Part shown: positions 14,834 to 25,259 of the stretch, one piece after another | Position numbering within the stretch: the stretch's first letter is position 1 | Layout: each line of letters starts with the position of its first letter | Source of the DNA: Alloprevotella sp. | Lineage (GTDB): Bacteria; Bacteroidota; Bacteroidia; Bacteroidales; Bacteroidaceae | Assembly: GCA_017478625.1 (NCBI GenBank) | Contig: JAFVDF010000009.1 | Span: 1 to 64,000 of the forward strand | Direction of reading: 5' to 3' | Length of the DNA: 64,000 bases | Notes under the pieces: generated by a model | Seen by the model: the letters and a program-made list of their open reading frames with translations, nothing else | The model's database searches: none | What the model was told of the DNA's origin: nothing | Translations under genes and position numbers: made by a program

Positions 14834-17167
14834 ATGCAGAAGAATCTGGTCATTGTAGAGTCTCCCGCAAAAGCTAAGACCATAGAACGTTTTTTAGGAA
14901 AAGACTATAAGGTAATGTCGAGTTTCGGACATATCCGTGACTTGAAAAAGAAAAACTTTGGCATTGACCTTGCGTCCTTTGAACCCCAATATGAAATATC
15001 TGAAGACAAGGAACAAGTTGTTCGAGATCTTCAGGCTCAAGCCCAAAAAGCACAGACTATCTGGTTGGCCTCCGATGAAGACCGAGAAGGAGAGGCTATT
15101 TCATGGCATTTGGCAGAAGTGTTGAACCTAAACCCTGAAGAAGCCAACAGAATTGTCTTCCACGAAATCACCAAATCTGCCATTCTCAACGCCATTGAGC
15201 ATCCGCGACACATTGATCTCAATCTAGTCGATGCACAACAGGCTCGCCGTGTTTTGGACCGATTGGTTGGTTTTAAGCTTTCGCCCATTCTTTGGAAACG
15301 TATCCGTCCGTCACTTTCGGCTGGGCGCGTACAGAGCGTAGCCGTCCGCCTTATCGTTGAACGTGAACGTGAAATTCAGGCCTTTACCCCTACGGCCAAC
15401 TACGCAGTCAGTGCACTCTTTATCATAGGCAATGACTCAGACGAAACGGTGCTTAAAGCCACGCTCCACAATTCTTTTAAGACAGCCGACGAAGCTCACG
15501 CATTTGTAGAAGCTTGCAAAAAAGCCACCTTTGAAGTAGAAGATATCACACAGAAACCCTTAAAACGCACACCCGCTCCTCCTTTTACGACTTCCACCCT
15601 ACAGCAGGAAGCCGCACGTCGCTTGGGTTTCCCTGTGGCTCAGACTATGCGCGTGGCGCAAGCTCTCTACGAAAGCGGACTCATTACCTATATGCGTACA
15701 GACTCCACCAATCTGTCAGATTTCTGCTTGAACAATTGCGCATCAGTAATCGAACAGATTGCAGGAAAGGGCTATCATAAACGTCGCCACTACCATACCG
15801 TAGCAAAAGGAGCACAAGAAGCTCATGAGGCCATCCGACCCACCGATATGTCGCAGGCCTCCATCAAGGGGACGACACAAGAAAAGCGTCTCTATGACCT
15901 CATCTGGAAACGCACACTTGCTTGCCAAATGGCTGATGCAGAAATCGAGCGCACACAAGTAGATATCCGCGTAAGTAACCGTGAAGAGCGCTTTGGAGCC
16001 AGTGGCGATGTTGTAAAATTTGATGGTTTCTTGCGGGTGTATATGGATGTGCAGTCAGACGAAGAACCTCGCGAAAACACAGGCACACTTCCTGCCTTGC
16101 AAAAAGGACAAATCCTAACACGCAAAGAGATTATTGCCCGTCAGCGATTTACAACTGGTCCGCAGCGCTATAACGAAGCAACACTCGTCCACAAGCTTGA
16201 AGAACTGGGAATAGGGCGTCCGTCTACTTATGCCCCCACCATTTCTACTATACAGCAACGTGAATATGTGCAACGTGGAGACACGGAAGCACAAAAGCGC
16301 AAATGCCATGTCATCACGCTCCGCGCAAACCGCATCACAGAGAGTAATCCGTCCGAGATCTTCGGACAAGAACGCAACCGCTTGCTACCCACTGACACGG
16401 GTATCATCGTCAATGACTTCCTGATGGAGTATTTCCCCGACATCCTTGACTACAATTTTACCGCGCATATTGAGAAAGATTTTGACAATGTAGCCGAAGG
16501 AAAAACGGATTGGAAAAAACTTATCAAAAACTTCTATAAACAGTTTGAGCCACAGGTAGAACACACTCTCACGGAAAAGACGGAGCACCGTATTGGCGAG
16601 CGCCAGTTGGGCATTGATCCAAAGAGCGGTAAACCTGTCAGCGTGAAAATTGGACGCTTCGGCCCTATGGCACAAATAGGTTCTGCATCAGGTGGAGAGA
16701 AACCACGATTTGCTTCGCTAAAGAAAGGACAGCGCATTGATACTATCTCACTCGAAGAAGCCCTCGAACTCTTTAAGTTGCCCTTTACGCTTGGCGAATT
16801 TGAGGAGAAACCTATTGTTGTCAATGTAGGACGTTTCGGTCCCTATGTGCAACACAATGGAGCCTTTGTCTCTATCCCAAAAGGTACAGACCCACAGAGC
16901 TTGACTATCGAAGAAGCCATTGCTCTGATAGAGGAAAAACGTCAGGGCGAGCAGAAAAAACTGCTCCGCACTATTCCCGAAATTGACGGATTAGAGATAT
17001 TGGACGGTCGTTTCGGTCCCTACATAAAATATAACGGCAAAAACTATCGGCTCACCAAACAACAGCGCGACAGAATAGACACTTTGACAGCCGACGATTG
17101 TCGAAAAATCATAGAGGCTGAAGAAAACAGTACAAAACCCGCATCCCGACGCCGACGCCACTCATGA
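14834..17167 (+). CDS. topA: DNA topoisomerase I
   Basis: A 777-residue type IA topoisomerase that relaxes negative supercoils. The TOPRIM domain (NLVIVESPAKAKTIERFLGK; acidic motif LASDEDREGEAISWHLAEVL), the nucleophilic tyrosine in LITYMRTDSTNLS and the conserved RPSTYAPTI are present. Instead of C-terminal cysteine zinc fingers there are three Toprim_Crpt-type repeats built on GRFGP (IGRFGPMAQIG, VGRFGPYVQHN, GRFGPYIKYNG) and a basic end (SRRRRHS), as usual in Bacteroidota. It overlaps aroK by four bases. Confidence 0.96.
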   Translation: MQKNLVIVESPAKAKTIERFLGKDYKVMSSFGHIRDLKKKNFGIDLASFEPQYEISEDKEQVVRDLQAQAQKAQTIWLASDEDREGEAISWHLAEVLNLNPEEANRIVFHEITKSAILNAIEHPRHIDLNLVDAQQARRVLDRLVGFKLSPILWKRIRPSLSAGRVQSVAVRLIVEREREIQAFTPTANYAVSALFIIGNDSDETVLKATLHNSFKTADEAHAFVEACKKATFEVEDITQKPLKRTPAPPFTTSTLQQEAARRLGFPVAQTMRVAQALYESGLITYMRTDSTNLSDFCLNNCASVIEQIAGKGYHKRRHYHTVAKGAQEAHEAIRPTDMSQASIKGTTQEKRLYDLIWKRTLACQMADAEIERTQVDIRVSNREERFGASGDVVKFDGFLRVYMDVQSDEEPRENTGTLPALQKGQILTRKEIIARQRFTTGPQRYNEATLVHKLEELGIGRPSTYAPTISTIQQREYVQRGDTEAQKRKCHVITLRANRITESNPSEIFGQERNRLLPTDTGIIVNDFLMEYFPDILDYNFTAHIEKDFDNVAEGKTDWKKLIKNFYKQFEPQVEHTLTEKTEHRIGERQLGIDPKSGKPVSVKIGRFGPMAQIGSASGGEKPRFASLKKGQRIDTISLEEALELFKLPFTLGEFEEKPIVVNVGRFGPYVQHNGAFVSIPKGTDPQSLTIEEAIALIEEKRQGEQKKLLRTIPEIDGLEILDGRFGPYIKYNGKNYRLTKQQRDRIDTLTADDCRKIIEAEENSTKPASRRRRHS

Positions 17168-17697
17168 AGAGCATCGCCATCATAGGTTATATGTGCGCCG
17201 GTAAGACTTTTGTCGGCAGAGAACTGGCACGCCTACGCAATCAGATGTTCTATGATTTGGATTGGTACATTGAACATCGTTATCGCAAGAAGATTGCTGA
17301 CATTTTCTCCGAGGAAGGCGAAGAAGGCTTCAGGCTGAAAGAACGGAGAATGCTTCACGAAGTAGCCTCCTTTGAAGACATTGTACTCAGTTGCGGTGGT
17401 GGCACTCCATGTTATTATGATAATATGGATTTTCTAAATGAGACCTCAATAACATTCTATCTAAAGGCCTCGCCCGAAACGCTTTTTGAACATTTCAAGA
17501 TGAGTAGGCAAACGCGCCCTATGGTGGCTGACGCAAAAGACGAAGAACTGGACACACTCATCCGCACACAATTGACCGAACGAGAACCTTTTTACAAAAA
17601 GGCACAGCATATTATTGACATCAACACTTTAGGGTCGGCTGAACTCATAACAGAAGTGGCCCAAATAATACAGAAAACAGCAACGCAGACCTTATAA
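17164..17697 (+). CDS. aroK: Shikimate kinase
   Basis: A 177-residue kinase of the shikimate pathway that makes shikimate 3-phosphate. P-loop GYMCAGKTFVGRELA near residue 8, the substrate-binding DLDWYIEHRYRKKIADIF and GGGTPCYYDN, and the LID arginine in RQTRPM are visible. It overlaps topA (ATGA) and ends at a shared terminator. The next enzyme of the pathway, aroA, is at 37984. Confidence 0.93.
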   Translation: MKSIAIIGYMCAGKTFVGRELARLRNQMFYDLDWYIEHRYRKKIADIFSEEGEEGFRLKERRMLHEVASFEDIVLSCGGGTPCYYDNMDFLNETSITFYLKASPETLFEHFKMSRQTRPMVADAKDEELDTLIRTQLTEREPFYKKAQHIIDINTLGSAELITEVAQIIQKTATQTL

Positions 17698-17715
17698 AGA
17701 TCTGCGTTGCTGTTT
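17675..17715. terminator. Bidirectional terminator between aroK and speA
   Basis: AAACAGCAACGCAGA and TCTGCGTTGCTGTTT arms with an 11-base loop. It contains the aroK stop codon and serves the convergent speA transcript from the other side. Confidence 0.85.
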
Positions 17716-17742
17716 CTTTTATCCTATTAGATATGCGTGTGG

Positions 17743-19635
17743 TTATTCCAGATAGGTATATCCGTACAATCCGGCACGATAGTTGGAAATAAATTCTTTG
17801 CCTTCCTCTACCGTAATCTTCCTTTCGGCCACGGCCTTGCCTACCCAAGTCTCCAGACGGCGCACGAGGCGTTTCGGATCGTATTGTACATATTCCAGCA
17901 CATCAGCTACCGTCTCGCCATCTATGCATTTATCTACTGTATAGCCATCGCTGTCAACGGAAATATGAACTGCGTTGGTGTCACCAAAAAGATTATGCAC
18001 ATTGCCCAGTATTTCCTGATAAGCACCTACAAGGAATACTCCTATATAATAGTGTTCGCCAGGTTTAACTTCATGTAGCGGAATATATGAGGTCTGATGG
18101 CCGCTATTCACATAGGCTATCACTTTTCCATCACTGTCGCAAGTGATATCTTGAAGCGTGGCACTGCGCGTAGGACGCTGTTCCAACCTAGCTATAGGCA
18201 TTATGGGGAAAACCTGATCTATCCCCCACGCATCAGGCAGTGACTGGAAGAGAGAAAAATTGCAAAAATACTTGTCAGCCATCATCTTATCAATATTCCG
18301 GAGTTCATCGGGAACATGCTTCTGATGGTGGACCAGTTCACTGACCTCTTGGGTCACGCTCCAATACAAACTTTCGATTTGTGCCCGTGTCTTAAGGTCT
18401 ATCATACCCATTCGGAACAAGTCCAAAGCCTCCTCACGTATATCTTCGGCGTCATGCCAGTCTTCCAGCATAGAACGTGGCGACATCTTATCCCATATCT
18501 CTGTAAGGTCGCGCACCAGTTGATGGTCCGTATCGGACGCTTCAAAATCTTCTGGCATACGAGCCGGCCGGACACTCTCAAGCACATCTAGGATAAGCAC
18601 GCTATGATGTGCCGTAAGCGAACGGCCACATTCGGTAATGATATTCGGATGCGGAATATTGTTTTTATTGGCTGCCTCTACCAGCGTATAGACCAAGTCG
18701 TTCACATACTCCTGTATGGAGTAGTTGACACTACTTTCGGAGTTCGAAGAACGCGTTCCGTCGTAGTCAACGCCCAATCCGCCACCACAATCGACAAACT
18801 GAATATCCAAACCCATCGACCGCAACTGCACATAGAACTGCGCAGCCTCTCTGAGGGCTGTGGAAATACGTCGAATTTTTGTAATCTGGCTACCTATATG
18901 GAAATGGATTAGTCGCAGACAGTCGCGCATCTTCATCTTGTCAAGCAGTTCGAGAGCCTCTAACAATTCTGCAGAGGTCAATCCGAACTTAGATGCGTCG
19001 CCGCCGCTCTCCTCCCATTTTCCGGCGCCACTGGAGGCCAATTTTATGCGCACACCAAGGTTTGGTCGCACACCAAGTTTCTCGGCTGTACGTGCTATAA
19101 TCTGTAATTCCGGTAGTTTCTCTATAACCAAGAAAATGCGCTTACCCATTTTCTGTGCCAAAAGGGCCAACTCAATATAATTCTGGTCCTTGTGACCATT
19201 GCAAATAATCAAGCTATCACTGTCCATATTAGTGGCAATAACAGCATGAAGTTCCGGCTTAGAGCCTGCCTCCAATCCGAGGTTATACTTCTTGCCGTGA
19301 CTGATGAGTTCTTCCACTACGGGCCTTACCTGATTGACCTTAATCGGATAAATAATGAAGTGTTCCGCATTGTAATGGTACTCCTTGGCTGCAGTATCGA
19401 AGCAGGCCGCTGTCTTCTCTATCCGGTTGTTCAGAATATCGGGAAAACGAAGCAGAACGGGAGCCGTAATATCACGCTCTTCCAATTCGTCCAGAACCTC
19501 TTTCAAGTCAACTTCCACACCATTCTTCTTTGGTGTTACATAAGCGTGGCCTTTGGCGTTGATACCAAAGTAATTCACGCCCCAGCCTTTCACTCCATAT
19601 AGTTCCTCGGAGTCTTCAATGCGCCATTTCTTCAT
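17743..19635 (-). CDS. speA: Biosynthetic arginine decarboxylase
   Basis: A 630-residue PLP enzyme that converts arginine to agmatine for polyamine synthesis. The PLP lysine is in FIIYPIKVNQVRPVVEEL near residue 100, the glycine-rich phosphate loop in VDCGGGLGVDYDGT, and the second-domain active-site region near ECGRSLTAHHSVLILDVLES. Length is normal for SpeA. It is a single-gene unit; upstream at 19810-19865 are three phased palindromes that may be its operator. No agmatine-processing genes lie nearby. Confidence 0.95.
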   Translation of the reverse strand: MKKWRIEDSEELYGVKGWGVNYFGINAKGHAYVTPKKNGVEVDLKEVLDELEERDITAPVLLRFPDILNNRIEKTAACFDTAAKEYHYNAEHFIIYPIKVNQVRPVVEELISHGKKYNLGLEAGSKPELHAVIATNMDSDSLIICNGHKDQNYIELALLAQKMGKRIFLVIEKLPELQIIARTAEKLGVRPNLGVRIKLASSGAGKWEESGGDASKFGLTSAELLEALELLDKMKMRDCLRLIHFHIGSQITKIRRISTALREAAQFYVQLRSMGLDIQFVDCGGGLGVDYDGTRSSNSESSVNYSIQEYVNDLVYTLVEAANKNNIPHPNIITECGRSLTAHHSVLILDVLESVRPARMPEDFEASDTDHQLVRDLTEIWDKMSPRSMLEDWHDAEDIREEALDLFRMGMIDLKTRAQIESLYWSVTQEVSELVHHQKHVPDELRNIDKMMADKYFCNFSLFQSLPDAWGIDQVFPIMPIARLEQRPTRSATLQDITCDSDGKVIAYVNSGHQTSYIPLHEVKPGEHYYIGVFLVGAYQEILGNVHNLFGDTNAVHISVDSDGYTVDKCIDGETVADVLEYVQYDPKRLVRRLETWVGKAVAERKITVEEGKEFISNYRAGLYGYTYLE

Positions 19636-19809
19636 TCTTGGGTTGTCAGGGAAATTATAGGATTACTAAATGACTTTTCTAAATCTAACCGACAAATTTA
19701 ACTTAAACTCCCCGTTATGAACTCATTTCAAGGAGAAATTTGCATACACAATCCTCATTTCCGTCAAAAAGTCGTTCCCATCTCCCCACACGATATGGCT
19801 GTTTCAGAG

Positions 19810-19865
19810 TTCACACTGTGAAACGTAAAGTTCACACTGTGAAATTTGAATTTCACAGTGTGAAA
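19810..19865. promoter_or_regulatory. Three TTCACA-S-TGTGAA palindromes phased at 21 bp
   Basis: TTCACACTGTGAAA at 19810 and 19831 and TTCACAGTGTGAAA at 19852 are evenly spaced by 21 bp, two turns of the helix. They sit about 175-230 bases upstream of speA and just past the end of the receptor gene at 19892. The even phasing suggests binding of a dimeric regulator in a row, but an intergenic repeat family is also possible. Confidence 0.7.
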
Positions 19866-19891
19866 TAGAAAAGAAGTGGCTCGGATATAAA

Positions 19892-22333
19892 TCAGAAACG
19901 GACTTGCAGGTCTATCCCATAATAGCGCGGAGTGCCATATTGGGCAAATCGGCGACTCATTGACTCGAACGAAAATGCTGTATAATGGCAATTGGTCAGA
20001 TTCCGCCCCCACAAGGTCAGCTGAACATTGTGAGCAAACTCCATACGCATCTGCATGCCTACCTGAGCCGTGAATGGACTCTTAAACGTATTGGCTTCGT
20101 CCCACCAAATAGGCCCTGCAGCTTTTACATCTGCCCCTATACCGACAGCCTGCAGGATGTCATTCTCCAGAGGTTGGCGGAAGAAGGCTGTAGCCATCAA
20201 GGTCTGACGCGGTGCGTAGGGCACGATATTGCCCTTATAATCAACTTCCACACCGTCGTGTTGTCCCAAATTATATTCTCTGAATTTGCTATGAGCATAG
20301 CCGTACGTACCTGCTAACATAAGACGCTGAGAGAACAAAAGAGCCTTCAGCGAAATTTCTGCTCCAAGCGTCCTGCCTCCACCTGCATTGCGAATCTCAC
20401 GTCCAAAGCCTTGCTCTGCAAAACGGGCCATTTGCAAATCGTGAGTCTGAAGCCAGAACAGGGCTACGTCAGCCGTAAGGATGCGTGGTTTCAGATTGAG
20501 ATGAGCACCCACTTCGTGATTCCAACTATATTCCGGTTTGTAAGCTAGTTGGGCTACCGAGGGCTCTGCGGGTATCTGTCGAGCTATTACCGCATTCATT
20601 CCGCTGATTGCGGCCTGTTTGCTTTCCTCTGAAAGGCTCGGCAGGTTGGTTATAGTCTGCACGGAATAATCCTGAACCTGCAACATCATTTTCCGACGTA
20701 GAATGCTTTGTGACAGGTCAGAATAGTTCTCTAAATTATAGCCTCCGCTACGATACCCCTTAGTCACACTGAAATACACATTACCCCTGTCGTTCGGCAG
20801 GTCGTATTGTACGGCCACTTTCGGTAGTAGTTGCCAAGCCCCGTGATGATGACGTCCGGCAAAAAAAGCATCGGATGCAAAATTCTGACGGATATCCAAT
20901 CCAAAAGCAGGCATCTGAACACCAAATGTATAATTGTATAACCCCTCAGAAGAACGAAGTGAAAGACGATGATAGTCGTAATCGAGACGCAGACCTACCG
21001 TAAGCGAGAGTCCGGACAGGAAAAGGTTGCGCAGTGTACTCTGATGGAACAGGGCCACATTGGCATCCGTATTTTTCAACTTGGCATCAAATGGCAACTC
21101 GTTATCGTTGAACTGCACGCTTATGAACGACGGTAGCACACTGCGAAAATTATTATTCAGATAGTCCACGCCATCAGAATAGAAAGAGACCGGGCACGTC
21201 ACCTGCTTACGTCCTATTGTGCCAAATGCGCCTATAATCCAATCCCAACGGTCCAAAGCTGTCCCCTTGAAGGAGAGTTCCTCACTCACATTATGAAGTC
21301 GCTGGCGCTGATTGAGAGAGAAGATATCTGCACGCAGAAAGTCTTGGTCCATCAATAAATCGTCGGACAAAAACTGATAGGCTGTGACAGAAGTAAGGGA
21401 GTATTTAGAGCGTTGCAAGGACGTTTGCACATTCGCATGGAACAGATCGCGACGATAGTGGCTCTGACGATTCTGCCCGATAAGACCTATCTGATCGGAA
21501 TAAGCTTCATCTGAAGCATCAACTGCACCTAAGTACGTATAAGGGTTACTATTTTCACGACTACGCTCATAACTTGCCGAAACGTCGAAGCGAAGTGCCT
21601 CATTAGTTTGCCAAGCCCAGCGAAAGCGCCCTCCACCGGCATTAGAAGCATCTGCTTTCTTTCCCGTGGTCGCATTTCTGTAAAATCCCGACTCTCCAAT
21701 ATAGAACCCTGAAAGAGATATACCCATATTGGATTGAGGATGCAGATAGGTTATGGCTTGCATAGTGCGCCCGGAGTTGCGTCCTGAAGCGCCAAAGCGG
21801 AGAATCGTTCCTTCGGAGTTTAGAGGGTCCGCCGTTGATATGCGAACTAGCCCACTCATCGAACCACGTCCGTAAAGAGAACCTTGCGGACCACGCAGGA
21901 CCTCAACGTGTGTCACATCTACAAAATCGAAATCAAATGCGCTCTTATCAATAAAGGAAACATTGTCCACATACAGACCGACCGCAGAAGTGCTTATACG
22001 CGAACCAACGCCACGCATATAAACTGCACCTGTCAGACGAGAACCATAGTCGGACATATAGACATTCGGCACAATCGCAGAGAGGTTTTTCAAATTTGAA
22101 ACCTGCATAAGATTCAACTCTCCTTCTCCCAAGACAGTGGCAGATAATGGCTGACTGCGGAAACGCTGATGCTCCTTAGGCGCAGCCGTTACCAAAGCAG
22201 GCTCAAGAGTCAAATCTCGTATAGTATCTACAAAAAAAGAGGTGCTCGCCATTATCTCTGTTACTCCACCAATCCACAAGAAGACAACGACAAACACCCT
22301 AATCATCAACCTTAGACTCACACTAATGGACAT
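19892..22333 (-). CDS. TonB-dependent outer-membrane receptor
   Basis: An 813-residue receptor with N-terminal signal sequence (MIRVFVVVFLWIGGVTEIMA), a plug domain (LKNLSAIVPNVYMSDYGSRL, VEVLRGPQGSLYGRGSMSGL) and a 22-strand barrel ending in the usual aromatic C-terminus (YGIDLQVRF). There is no carboxypeptidase-like leader domain and no SusD partner, so it looks like a siderophore, haem or vitamin receptor of the FecA/CirA type rather than a glycan receptor. The ligand is unknown. It takes energy from TonB such as the protein at 12345. Confidence 0.88.
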   Translation of the reverse strand: MSISVSLRLMIRVFVVVFLWIGGVTEIMASTSFFVDTIRDLTLEPALVTAAPKEHQRFRSQPLSATVLGEGELNLMQVSNLKNLSAIVPNVYMSDYGSRLTGAVYMRGVGSRISTSAVGLYVDNVSFIDKSAFDFDFVDVTHVEVLRGPQGSLYGRGSMSGLVRISTADPLNSEGTILRFGASGRNSGRTMQAITYLHPQSNMGISLSGFYIGESGFYRNATTGKKADASNAGGGRFRWAWQTNEALRFDVSASYERSRENSNPYTYLGAVDASDEAYSDQIGLIGQNRQSHYRRDLFHANVQTSLQRSKYSLTSVTAYQFLSDDLLMDQDFLRADIFSLNQRQRLHNVSEELSFKGTALDRWDWIIGAFGTIGRKQVTCPVSFYSDGVDYLNNNFRSVLPSFISVQFNDNELPFDAKLKNTDANVALFHQSTLRNLFLSGLSLTVGLRLDYDYHRLSLRSSEGLYNYTFGVQMPAFGLDIRQNFASDAFFAGRHHHGAWQLLPKVAVQYDLPNDRGNVYFSVTKGYRSGGYNLENYSDLSQSILRRKMMLQVQDYSVQTITNLPSLSEESKQAAISGMNAVIARQIPAEPSVAQLAYKPEYSWNHEVGAHLNLKPRILTADVALFWLQTHDLQMARFAEQGFGREIRNAGGGRTLGAEISLKALLFSQRLMLAGTYGYAHSKFREYNLGQHDGVEVDYKGNIVPYAPRQTLMATAFFRQPLENDILQAVGIGADVKAAGPIWWDEANTFKSPFTAQVGMQMRMEFAHNVQLTLWGRNLTNCHYTAFSFESMSRRFAQYGTPRYYGIDLQVRF

Positions 22334-22434
22334 TTGCTTTTACATTATGTAATCTTTTGCAAAGATACTATATATCAATCTATTCAACCAATCCTTATTT
22401 ATGAGGATAATTCCTATTGCTTGTCCCCAGCAAG

Positions 22435-22469
22435 AAAGAGGGCTATGCCCCAAAGACACAGCCCTCTTC
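22435..22469. terminator. Terminator after the subtilase gene
   Basis: AAGAGGGCT/AGCCCTCTT hairpin with flanking A and T runs, about 24 bases after the stop of the minus-strand gene at 22493. Confidence 0.75.
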
Positions 22470-22492
22470 TATTATGAAATCTGCCAAGCAAT

Positions 22493-24655
22493 TTATTTCA
22501 CAAGGATTTTACGCGTTACATTGCCACGGGTAGTCTGTATATTTACAACATATATACCCGGCTCAAAATTGTAGTAGGACAACACTTCCTCGTTACCCGC
22601 TTGCAAATTATTCAGACTGCGACTTTCAACCAATTTTCCACTTGGTGTGTACACACGGATATTGGCAAACGATTCTCCATTATTAAACAATACACGCAAG
22701 GCATCATCGTCTATGTAAGTGGACACTGGAGAGTCGCTGTTGAAGGCAGGTTCATTTCCAGAGTTAGTACGATACTGCAATGCCTTCTGCAGACCTTTAT
22801 AGACATTCAATTTTCCAAAGCCCCAATCAGGGTCATTTTCCGTAGCAGATGCCGTACCTGTTTTGGAATCACGGGTTGATGTCTCCTTGAAAATCTCAAC
22901 AATCTGATCATAAGTTAAGTCCGGATTAGCCTGCAACCATAGTGCAATTGAACCCGTAACAACCGGAGTGGCCATCGAAGTACCAGACATAGGCCCGTAA
23001 TAATCCGTATTGGAACCACTTCCATACGTTGCTGCCACATGAGTAGTCTTATCTAGACCAGAATCGTAGCGATCCTTTGCAGAAAGAATAACACTACCCG
23101 GTGCAGCCACGATTGGTTTAGGTTGAGAGCCTAACCAGGGACCACGACTAGAATAATTCGCAATTTCATTCACATTTCCCACACTATAGCGATAACTTTC
23201 ACCTTTAGTATTTGTGTATGAATTTGTCGCATTATACGATGCCACAGCAAATGCCGAAGGTATAGAAGCGGCGCCTTCGCCTACAATATATTTATCATCG
23301 CCCTTGACGATAGTAGTAGAACTCGGGGCCTCAAACGCAGAGTAATTATTACTTGTCCAAGCATGGAACGTGTCACCTGTATTTCCTGTTATTTTCAGGC
23401 CAAAGAAAAGATTTGAACTGGTACTAGCAGAAGATACGGCACTATATGGCACCTGAAAATAGTAATATTGTTTACGATTATAGGCGTCAACTCCGTCTTC
23501 ATTGTAAGTCTCAACTGTTGACAACTGCGAGCTTGAGAATTCATGAGGGGTGTTTCCAGAAAAATACACAGGAGTAATCGTCAGAGGTTTGGTTCCATTG
23601 GCCACTGAAGTACACCAAACCTCCCCAAGATAATAGTCATTATCAAAACTGCTTACCTTCAAATACCTTGTTTGATTATCGGCTGTAAAGGTATGAGTAG
23701 CATGTATTTTCTCCCCACGCTCATTTCCCATAGCGGCAGCCACAAACACGCCACCACTCTGTATATACCCATCAATAGTTCGGTCATATAACGTAGTTCC
23801 ATCATGTGGTCCTACTGTAGCTCCAAAACTCATATTGATTACACAGGGCTTTCCTTCTGCCACTGCAAAATCTTTAATATATTTCACTGCTGCCTGAATA
23901 GCATCATCATAGAAATTGGATGGAACAATGTATAAATCTGCCTTAGGCGCTATTCCATAAAAGTCAACTCCATCTAATTTTGATCCTGCCGCAATATTGG
24001 TTACATGCGTTGCATGACTGCCTGCAAATCCATCATCACGGTTAGGTATAGACGTACTAGGTTGCTGACGCAAATAATTGGTACTTGCAGAATGATTCAA
24101 TACGCGAACGATTCGAGAAACACCATCTTCATCCAAGAATGCAGCATGTTTATATTGGAAACCTTGGTCAATAACACCAATAACGACTCCCGTTCCGTCA
24201 AACGGAGTCTCCAGATCTTGTCCCTTATGCACCAAATCTGCACTAGTAGCATTACGGGTAACCTTCATATTAGGATAAAACTGACGAGGCTTCTTAACGT
24301 AAAACACTTCCTTATTGTCTGCAAGAGATTTAAGTTCGCCGGCAGGAAGTTCTGCAACCAACACATTCTCAGAAATAAGCAATGCCGTATATCCCTTACG
24401 GGTCAGTTGTTTTACAAGCCTTTCTGCATTTGCCGCATTTATGGTCACGTTCATAGTCTCATCTGTAGATTCTACTTTCTTAACAGACAGACGTACTTTA
24501 CCATCAACATGGGAGACAACCTTCTCTCCTTTATTAATAAAATTCTCAACGCTACGATCAAACTTAGGTTGATTGTAGTCTAAGGGAAGTTGTGCATTAA
24601 GAGCAACTGAAGAAACTATGGCAAAAAAGCCTGTTAAGAGCGATTTTCTCATCAT
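22493..24655 (-). CDS. Type IX-secreted S8 (subtilisin-like) serine peptidase
   Basis: A 720-residue exported protease. After signal peptide MMRKSLLTGFFAIVSSVALN the catalytic triad is visible: Asp in VIGVIDQGFQYKHA, His in GSHATHVTNIAAG and Ser in GTSMATPVVTGSIALW. The last 70 residues (ANIRVYTPSGKLVESRSLNN, GIYVVNIQTTRGNVTRKILV) form a type A sorting domain, the export and anchoring signal of the type IX system whose parts porQ and porW are in this window. An insertion of about 200 residues between His and Ser is typical of the fervidolysin/lantibiotic-like S8 branch. It probably degrades peptides at the cell surface. Confidence 0.92.
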   Translation of the reverse strand: MMRKSLLTGFFAIVSSVALNAQLPLDYNQPKFDRSVENFINKGEKVVSHVDGKVRLSVKKVESTDETMNVTINAANAERLVKQLTRKGYTALLISENVLVAELPAGELKSLADNKEVFYVKKPRQFYPNMKVTRNATSADLVHKGQDLETPFDGTGVVIGVIDQGFQYKHAAFLDEDGVSRIVRVLNHSASTNYLRQQPSTSIPNRDDGFAGSHATHVTNIAAGSKLDGVDFYGIAPKADLYIVPSNFYDDAIQAAVKYIKDFAVAEGKPCVINMSFGATVGPHDGTTLYDRTIDGYIQSGGVFVAAAMGNERGEKIHATHTFTADNQTRYLKVSSFDNDYYLGEVWCTSVANGTKPLTITPVYFSGNTPHEFSSSQLSTVETYNEDGVDAYNRKQYYYFQVPYSAVSSASTSSNLFFGLKITGNTGDTFHAWTSNNYSAFEAPSSTTIVKGDDKYIVGEGAASIPSAFAVASYNATNSYTNTKGESYRYSVGNVNEIANYSSRGPWLGSQPKPIVAAPGSVILSAKDRYDSGLDKTTHVAATYGSGSNTDYYGPMSGTSMATPVVTGSIALWLQANPDLTYDQIVEIFKETSTRDSKTGTASATENDPDWGFGKLNVYKGLQKALQYRTNSGNEPAFNSDSPVSTYIDDDALRVLFNNGESFANIRVYTPSGKLVESRSLNNLQAGNEEVLSYYNFEPGIYVVNIQTTRGNVTRKILVK

Positions 24656-24842
24656 ATCGTTATCTCTTGAGTGTTTTTAATCTTTTTTCTTTACCAGACC
24701 ATAATGGACAACCTTGCATTGTATCCAATATGGTATTTGGGCAAAAATAACTATTTTGTCTTATTACAGGCCGATTTTTTATAAAAAAAAGAAAAAGCCG
24801 GTCCATTCTATCCCCCTATGCACATCTAGAAAGAGATTCTTT

Positions 24843-25259
24843 CTATAAACTCGTCTGATTTTCGGGATTCATTTTCCGATATTGCATTGGTGTTATACCT
24901 TCCGCACGAGAAAAAGCCAAATAGAAGGCTTGACGAGAAGCAAAGCCACATAAAAGGCCCACTTCCTCCACGGGGACTTTTGCATAGCGCTGACTAAGTA
25001 GCATGCCACGGGCATCGCGTAGCCGATAACGATTGACAAATGCGTGATAATTTTCCCCCGTATGTATAGCCAGCACCTCACTGATATACCGAGGATTAAC
25101 AGACAAATCACGACTTAGTTGCGTGGCAGAATAGTTGGGGTTCCTATATTGTTTTTCGATGACTATTTTCTGAAAGATCTGCACAAAAAGAGAATCGGCG
25201 TAATCAGAATTAATATGTGGCAATGACTTTATTTTTTCGGATTGTATGTCGTTTGGCAT
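24843..25259 (-). CDS. AraC-type helix-turn-helix regulator (DNA-binding domain only)
   Basis: A 138-residue protein that consists almost entirely of an AraC DNA-binding domain: first HTH in NYSATQLSRDLSVNPRYISE, second in VGLLCGFASRQAFYLAFSRA followed by GITPMQYRKMN. No sensor domain is attached. I take ATG 25259 rather than an upstream TTG. It is divergent from the receptor at 25424, which it may regulate. Confidence 0.85.
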   Translation of the reverse strand: MPNDIQSEKIKSLPHINSDYADSLFVQIFQKIVIEKQYRNPNYSATQLSRDLSVNPRYISEVLAIHTGENYHAFVNRYRLRDARGMLLSQRYAKVPVEEVGLLCGFASRQAFYLAFSRAEGITPMQYRKMNPENQTSL

